Shown here in pieces: positions 59,181 through 64,000 of a stretch of 64,000 bases of DNA. Every line of letters starts with the position of its first letter. The stretch's first letter is position 1. A program made the translations under genes and the position numbers. The notes beneath the pieces were generated by a model that was given only the letters and a program-made list of their open reading frames with translations, searched no databases and was not told the DNA's origin. The DNA comes from Bacteroidota bacterium. GTDB lineage: Bacteria > Bacteroidota > Bacteroidia > Bacteroidales > Cfx3-03. The stretch covers positions 4,204,675-4,268,674 of the forward strand of contig JACAUB010000001.1 of NCBI GenBank assembly GCA_013390605.1, read 5' to 3'.

Positions 59181-59876
59181 CTATCCTCTTTTACTAATCT
59201 CAATAAGAGCATCGTGATCAGAGATAACAACACTTTTTTCATTAAGACGAATCAATCCATCTTTTTCAAAAGTCTTCAAGAGCTTAACAGTACTTTCAGT
59301 TGAGAGTCCGGCAAACTCGGCTATATCACGCCGGGATAAGAGTGTAAATATATCTTCAGCATCCTGATTAACGCTATCTATATAAAGCAGAGCATCTGCA
59401 AGTCGTCCATTCATCTGCTTATAGGTGTGATTACGTAATGTATCATACAATATTGTGTTTTGTTCACAATAACGTCTGATCAAAGTAAAAGCAAACATGC
59501 CATTTTGCTGAACTACTTTGGCTATAGCTGATTTCTCTATCAAAAAGACCAACGTATCAGTCAATGCGACTACCGAATAATTAAAGACATTTTTACCAAA
59601 TACAGAGGAGAGGCCAACAAATTCACCAGTTTTAATAATCCTGAGATTTAAACTCTTTGAGGCATCGCCCTCAAGATGTTGTTTGGATATACCACTCATT
59701 ACAAATAGCACATAAGATGCAAAAGCACCTTGTTTGGTTAGATTCTCTCCCTTTCGAAAAAGAACCTGCGTTTTACTTGCCCGTACTATCTCTACTTCGT
59801 CTGGCGTAAGTAGCTGAAAACATGGTGATTTTATATCGCAAACAAAATCATTATCGGTTTCTGAGATCGTCCTCAT
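59181..59876 (-). CDS. Crp/Fnr-family regulator
   Basis: 231 residues. A cNMP-binding-type beta roll (ENLTKQGAFASYVLFVMSGISKQHLEG) is followed by HTH LSRRDIAEFAGLSTESTVKLL. C13 and C19 lie near the N-terminus, fewer than in Fnr proper. It lies 149 nt upstream of the corrinoid operon on the same strand, with its own -7 element, and may regulate it. It is only distantly similar to the regulator at 35158-35835. Confidence 0.9.
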   Translation of the reverse strand: MRTISETDNDFVCDIKSPCFQLLTPDEVEIVRASKTQVLFRKGENLTKQGAFASYVLFVMSGISKQHLEGDASKSLNLRIIKTGEFVGLSSVFGKNVFNYSVVALTDTLVFLIEKSAIAKVVQQNGMFAFTLIRRYCEQNTILYDTLRNHTYKQMNGRLADALLYIDSVNQDAEDIFTLLSRRDIAEFAGLSTESTVKLLKTFEKDGLIRLNEKSVVISDHDALIEISKRG

Positions 59877-59897
59877 ATTGAACTATATTAGCCTCAA

Positions 59898-59905
59898 CAA
59901 AGTTA
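59898..59905 (-). promoter_or_regulatory. -7 promoter element for the Crp/Fnr gene
   Basis: On the minus strand TAACTTTG matches TAnnTTTG exactly, 21 nt before ATG 59876. No good -33 element is seen. Confidence 0.55.
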
Positions 59906-59980
59906 AGCTAATTCGATTAAGGAGTGAATCTATTTCAGGCTCCTCTTGCATAAGATGATGCAATCATTCTATAGAAATAT

Positions 59981-60033
59981 AAAAAAGATGCCAAACGCAA
60001 GCTTCTCATAAAATAAAAAGCTGGTTTGGCATC
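59981..60033 (-). terminator. Terminator after the isomerase-like gene
   Basis: GATGCCAAAC (59987-59996) pairs with GTTTGGCATC (60024-60033). On the minus strand the stem is followed by six T (59981-59986). The loop has an inner AGCTT/AAGCT stem. It lies 46 nt after the stop of the 60080-60946 gene. Confidence 0.85.
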
Positions 60034-60079
60034 TCAATAATTCTTATTTTTACCTAAACGCTAAAAGAAATAGAGAATA

Positions 60080-60946
60080 TTACTTCACATATTTAGCTTT
60101 CATTAAGAATTCAAGGCTTTTCTTGGCACTCTCGAGCGAGCTACCAACACTTGATTTCTCAGCTTCCACAATAAAGTATTTAGTTCCAGCTTTCTTTGCA
60201 TTATCGAAATAGGGTTTGAAATCGATTTTGCCACTAGCACCAACTTCTTCTTCGTCTTTTACATGATAAAATACGAAACGTCCCGGATATTTATTGAAAT
60301 AGTCTACTGCTTTTTTTCCACCAACATGAATCCACCATAGATCAAGTTCGAAACAAACCTTTGATGGATCGGTATTTTTTAGCATATTGTCATAAATTGT
60401 AGTGCCATCAATATCGGCAAACTCTTTATCATGGTTATGATATCCAAAAAGGAGTCCTTTAGCTTTACACTTATCACCAATTGCATTGAAATATTCGCAA
60501 TAACGTTTGTTGCCTGCAATACTTTCAAAACCCACTTTATCCATAAAGGGCTGTATGATATATTTGGCACCAACTGCAATATGAGCGTCAATACACTGAT
60601 CCCACCAAGCCATGGTTTCGTTCCATTTAGCTGCATCTGGTAAAGGTTGACCAGTATGTGAACTAGGCATATACAATTTATTAGCTTTCAACAGTGCTTT
60701 AAAAGCCTCAGGGGTCATTCCATAAAACAAGCCGTCTTTATATCCGGCAGCTTCCACATATGCATAACCCATTTTTGCAACTGCTTCAATTGTACGCTGT
60801 GGATTAACTTGCATTGAATCGCGTACAGAGTATAACTGTAGTCCGATTACTTTTTTCTGCGCCATAAGTGTAGAGGCGCTAATCACCAGTAAAACAGTGC
60901 ATAAAGCAACAATACCGGCCACTTTTGTGATGAATTGATTTGTCAT
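60080..60946 (-). CDS. Exported sugar isomerase/epimerase-like TIM-barrel protein
   Basis: 288 residues. The signal peptide is 1-29 (ends TLMAQ). The TIM barrel belongs to the AP endonuclease 2/xylose-isomerase-like group: IGLQLYSVRDSM, GLLFGYHNHDKEF, VCFELDLWWIHVGG and YFIVEAEKSS, with conserved metal-site Glu/His/Asp residues. Many Bacteroidota have exported members of this group linked to 3-keto sugar or other sugar metabolism. It is a single gene with its own terminator. Substrate unknown. Confidence 0.87.
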   Translation of the reverse strand: MTNQFITKVAGIVALCTVLLVISASTLMAQKKVIGLQLYSVRDSMQVNPQRTIEAVAKMGYAYVEAAGYKDGLFYGMTPEAFKALLKANKLYMPSSHTGQPLPDAAKWNETMAWWDQCIDAHIAVGAKYIIQPFMDKVGFESIAGNKRYCEYFNAIGDKCKAKGLLFGYHNHDKEFADIDGTTIYDNMLKNTDPSKVCFELDLWWIHVGGKKAVDYFNKYPGRFVFYHVKDEEEVGASGKIDFKPYFDNAKKAGTKYFIVEAEKSSVGSSLESAKKSLEFLMKAKYVK

Positions 60947-61591
60947 TTTTTGTTTTTATTTGCGGTGTAATTAATGTTTCATAATTAATGACCTGTCCTT
61001 TGAGAAAACGGTTTATAAGACAGTTTTGATAAGCAAAATAATCGTCTTTTTATTGGCATTGAAATTACTATTTTTTCTTTAATACTTCTGACTGAAAACA
61101 GACAATTATTTACATTATTTCATCAATAAATAATTTTCAGATTAAAGCCTGATGGAGCTCGCATATTAAATTTACTCCCGTTTTTGTAAAACATGCTCGT
61201 TTCATTCATAAATTATTTGTTTTTTTTAGTCGTATAGAGGACACATCTGAATCTTTCATATTTGTTTGCATTAAAAAAACAGGCTTGTCCCAACGGTTTA
61301 ATTGACGTATATAATGTAAGATATAAAATTGAGCGTTCATGAATTTTCTTGTTTACATTTGTATTTCAATACTGTAATGCCTTATCTTTGTTTTAATAAG
61401 ATTCGTTTTTGTTATTCTGAATTTTTAAGTGAAAGAATCTACAACTTATCCATACATAAATAAACAATTCTTTCAAATTCTGATTTGTATATACGGAAAT
61501 TCTTTATAAACCGAGTTAAAAAATTATCTAAGCTGTTTCAAAAAGCATATACTTTAAACTTGTTTTTATGTAAAAACAAAAAAGCATTACA
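60947..61591. other. Intergenic region before the hybrid kinase
   Basis: A 645-nt AT-rich gap between divergent genes. Apart from the promoter at 61358-61390, no gene, RNA or strong repeat is visible. The distance from the promoter to ATG 61592 leaves an untranslated leader of about 200 nt. Confidence 0.6.
61358..61390 (+). promoter_or_regulatory. Complete Bacteroidota promoter (-33 TTTG, -7 TATCTTTG)
   Basis: TTTG at 61358-61361 and TATCTTTG at 61383-61390 are spaced by 21 nt, so both elements of the Bacteroidota housekeeping promoter are present. It would start transcription near 61394 and give a long leader for the hybrid kinase gene. Confidence 0.65.
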
Positions 61592-64000
61592 ATGATAAAA
61601 ATTTTAACGATAGACGACATTTACGATAATCTGGTTGTATCGAATGCCCTGTTAGAAGAGGCCTTCCCAGACGTACAGCTATTAATTGCCCAATCAGGCA
61701 AAAAGGGTATAGAATTATGTATTGCTGAAAAACCAGATGTAGTTTTACTCGATATTGTAATGCCAATAATGGATGGTTACGAAGTCTGCAGAAGACTTAA
61801 AGCCGATGAAATATTAAAACATATACCAGTTATAATGGTTACGGCTTCAAGAACTGATAAGGCGAGCCGGATAAAAGCATTAGAAGTGGGCGCAGATGCC
61901 TTTTTGACGAAACCGCTTGACGAATCAGAATTAAAGGCTCAGATAAGAGCGATGTTAAGAATTAGGGAATCCGAGGAGCGCCAACTAAACGAGAAAGCAC
62001 AATTAGAGAAGCTTGTACACGAACGTACTAAAGCTTTAGAAAAAGAACTTGCAGAACACAAGCGTACTGAAGCTGCATTACGCGAAAGTGAGAAACTATT
62101 ACGTATATCCTTTGATCAGGCGCCAAGCGGTGCTGCTATAGCCTCGTTAGATTGCAGGTTCATACGTGTGAATGAGGTTTTATGTAAAATTACAGGTTAT
62201 TCACCTGAAGAACTTACCCAATTACGGTATACAGATATAACTCACCCTGACGACATGGAAATCAATTTAGATTTAGCGAATCAACTTGCTAATGGGTTAA
62301 TTGATCAATACAGTCTGGAAAAACGTTATATTCGCAAAGATGGACAGATAATCTGGGTATTTTTATCTTCGCGTGTGGTGAAAGATGACGACGGAAATTC
62401 ACTTTACGTTCTAGGAACAATACAAGATATTACTGATAGAAAAAACGCAGAACTAGCACTTAAGAAGAGTGAACAAACACTTGAAACATTGATCTCTAAT
62501 CTTCCCGGTTTCGTTTATCGATGTCGAAATGATCATGATTGGACCATGGAGTTTCTAAGTGATGGGTGCATAGCTGTAACAGGATATACATCTGAAGAAC
62601 TTCTCTCCAATAAAATAAAATCATTTAATGACATTATACATCCGGACTATCGCGAAAGTTTATGGGAAAGTTGGCAAAAGACTTTAAACTCAAAATTGCC
62701 TTTTGAAGAATCCTATCAGATTATTCATAAAGATGGAACACCACGATGGGTTTGGGAAAAAGGACAAGGTATATTTTCCGAAGATCGTGAATTACTCTAT
62801 CTCGAAGGTTTTATCCAGGATATAACAACCACGAAACAAGCTGAAGAGGCATTAAAAGAGAGTGAGGATAAATTTAGAACACTTGCAGAATCAGCTCCAT
62901 TTGCGATCATGATCTATCAAAATGACTATTGGGTTTATGCGAATCAGGCCGCAGAAAAAATTTGTGGGTATACTTCCCAAGAACTCTACAATATGCTGTT
63001 CTGGGAATTTATAGATGAGAGCTTTAAAGCTACCATTGAACAAAAAGGAAAAGCCAGAGAGATCTCTAAAGAAGCTGATAATTCATACGAATTCAAAATT
63101 AAAACAAAAGAAGGAACACAAAAATGGGTTTTTCTTACAGGCAGTTCTATCATTTACAAAGGTAGACCGGCAGGCATTATTTCGGTAGTAGATATCACAG
63201 AACGTAAACGCGCCGAAGAGATACAGAAAGTGATGTTTGCTATTTCTAATGCTGTTATTTTAACAAAAGATATCAAAGGATTGATTTTTTATATCAGAGA
63301 ACAGCTAAGCATGTTGATCGATACTACTAATTTTGCGGTTGTCTTTTACAATGAAGATTCGGGCATGCTATCTGCACCTTATTTTGAGGATGAAAAAGAT
63401 AGAATTGATAGCTGGCCACTTGAAAAATCAATTACAGGTTATGTAATAAAACAAAATAGGCCTATGTTGCTTTCAAAGCAACAAATAAATGATTTAGAAA
63501 GCAGGGGCGAAATTATAGCTATTGGAACAATCTGTGAAGTGTGGTTAGGCGTTCCACTACATATAGAAGGAAAGGTAATTGGCGCGTTTGTAGTTCAAAG
63601 CTACGATAATCCATTGGCATATAATGAAAATGATCTGGAAATGCTCGACTTTATCTCACATCAGATAAGTATTTCGATTCAACGCAAACAGGATATCCAG
63701 AATCTTAGAATTGCACTATCCAAAGCTGAAGAAAGTGATCGGTTGAAGACTGCCTTTTTATCGAATATGTCGCACGAAATAAGAACACCGATGAATGGTA
63801 TTATTGGGTTCTCCGAACTCTTGGATGATGATTACTTAAGCGGTGAAGAACGTAAACAATATACCCAAATCATCAATACGAATGGGAAACACCTGCTTTC
63901 TATCATAAACGACATTGTTGATATTGCCAAAATAGATAGTAATCAGCTTGCAATAAACAAAGACTGGTTTTACCTAAACCATTTGCTCGACGAGTTATTG
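61592..64000 (+). CDS. REC-PAS-PAS-PAS-GAF-histidine kinase (3' end beyond window)
   Basis: An open frame of 803 codons with no stop, running off the right edge. A receiver domain comes first (acidic D8/D9, D54 in VLLDIVMPIMDG, KPLDESEL). A coiled coil follows, then three PAS domains (about 165-290, 295-415 and 420-545), a GAF domain (about 550-690), and HisKA with H728 in SNMSHEIRTPMNG. An ATPase domain is expected outside the window. No TM helix: a soluble kinase that could receive phosphate on its own N-terminus. Ligands are unknown. Confidence 0.9.
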   Translation, partial: MIKILTIDDIYDNLVVSNALLEEAFPDVQLLIAQSGKKGIELCIAEKPDVVLLDIVMPIMDGYEVCRRLKADEILKHIPVIMVTASRTDKASRIKALEVGADAFLTKPLDESELKAQIRAMLRIRESEERQLNEKAQLEKLVHERTKALEKELAEHKRTEAALRESEKLLRISFDQAPSGAAIASLDCRFIRVNEVLCKITGYSPEELTQLRYTDITHPDDMEINLDLANQLANGLIDQYSLEKRYIRKDGQIIWVFLSSRVVKDDDGNSLYVLGTIQDITDRKNAELALKKSEQTLETLISNLPGFVYRCRNDHDWTMEFLSDGCIAVTGYTSEELLSNKIKSFNDIIHPDYRESLWESWQKTLNSKLPFEESYQIIHKDGTPRWVWEKGQGIFSEDRELLYLEGFIQDITTTKQAEEALKESEDKFRTLAESAPFAIMIYQNDYWVYANQAAEKICGYTSQELYNMLFWEFIDESFKATIEQKGKAREISKEADNSYEFKIKTKEGTQKWVFLTGSSIIYKGRPAGIISVVDITERKRAEEIQKVMFAISNAVILTKDIKGLIFYIREQLSMLIDTTNFAVVFYNEDSGMLSAPYFEDEKDRIDSWPLEKSITGYVIKQNRPMLLSKQQINDLESRGEIIAIGTICEVWLGVPLHIEGKVIGAFVVQSYDNPLAYNENDLEMLDFISHQISISIQRKQDIQNLRIALSKAEESDRLKTAFLSNMSHEIRTPMNGIIGFSELLDDDYLSGEERKQYTQIINTNGKHLLSIINDIVDIAKIDSNQLAINKDWFYLNHLLDELL

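Overview
The window looks like chromosomal DNA of a Bacteroidota bacterium, probably an anaerobic or microaerophilic member of the Bacteroidales/Marinilabiliales group. The evidence is the AT-rich sequence, several exact matches to the Bacteroidota -7 promoter element (TAnnTTTG), TonB-dependent receptors, an ECF sigma/FecR/receptor cassette, a glycan-type gene cluster and many PAS-rich histidine kinases. I found no rRNA, tRNA, CRISPR array, transposase or phage gene. Genus-level identity cannot be decided from the sequence.

Layout. (1) 1-9982, minus strand: an apparent operon that begins with a very large protein joining a copper-type P1B ATPase, an ethylene-receptor-like membrane domain, three PAS domains and a histidine kinase. 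It continues with a TonB-dependent receptor, a YfiR-like periplasmic protein, a second histidine kinase and two single-domain response regulators. (2) 10250-20116, plus: a ROK regulator and a carbohydrate cluster (GHL10-type hydrolase-like protein, exported FAD oxidoreductase, sodium symporter, DUF4434 protein, AGE-type epimerase, Gfo/Idh dehydrogenase). (3) 20550-27014, plus: a DUF134 regulator with an unusually clear operator, two NifX/NafY-like proteins, a thioredoxin system with small Fe-S and membrane partners, a periplasmic rhodanese, and a LysR/YeiH pair. (4) 27230-35835: an MbnP-like lipoprotein, then a minus-strand operon of DsrE, DsrE2, TusA, MvhD-like, QmoA-, QmoB- and QmoC-like genes with a winged-helix gene inside, divergent from a Crp/Fnr regulator. 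(5) 36213-44530: MarC, the pstSCAB phosphate transporter, a porin, and a divergent two-component pair with an 11-bp-phased site array between them. (6) 44641-52045: chromate transporter, ECF sigma/FecR/TonB receptor/lipoprotein group, histidine phosphatase. (7) 52975-59876: a PocR-domain kinase facing a corrinoid protein / MtaA-like / DUF1638-kinase operon, and a second Crp/Fnr regulator. (8) 60080-64000: an exported TIM-barrel isomerase-like protein and a truncated REC-PAS-GAF hybrid kinase.

How the parts may work together. Region 1 reads as metal or ligand import and sensing, with copper pumping and signalling combined in one chain. Regions 3 and 4 form a sulfur and redox island: sulfur carriers (TusA, DsrE, rhodanese), a thioredoxin chain, and a quinone-interacting Fe-S flavoprotein complex that lacks the usual sulfate-reduction partners in this window. 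Region 7 looks like a corrinoid methyl-transfer module wired to a sensor kinase.

Most notable observations: the P1B-ATPase/ethylene-receptor/kinase fusion; the Qmo-like sulfur cluster with nested operators; the corrinoid/URO-D/DUF1638-kinase trio, in which the expected zinc cysteines appear to be missing; a seven-unit 11-bp-phased ATTAA array; and two intergenic palindromic elements, unrelated in sequence, that share an 11-bp-phased architecture.
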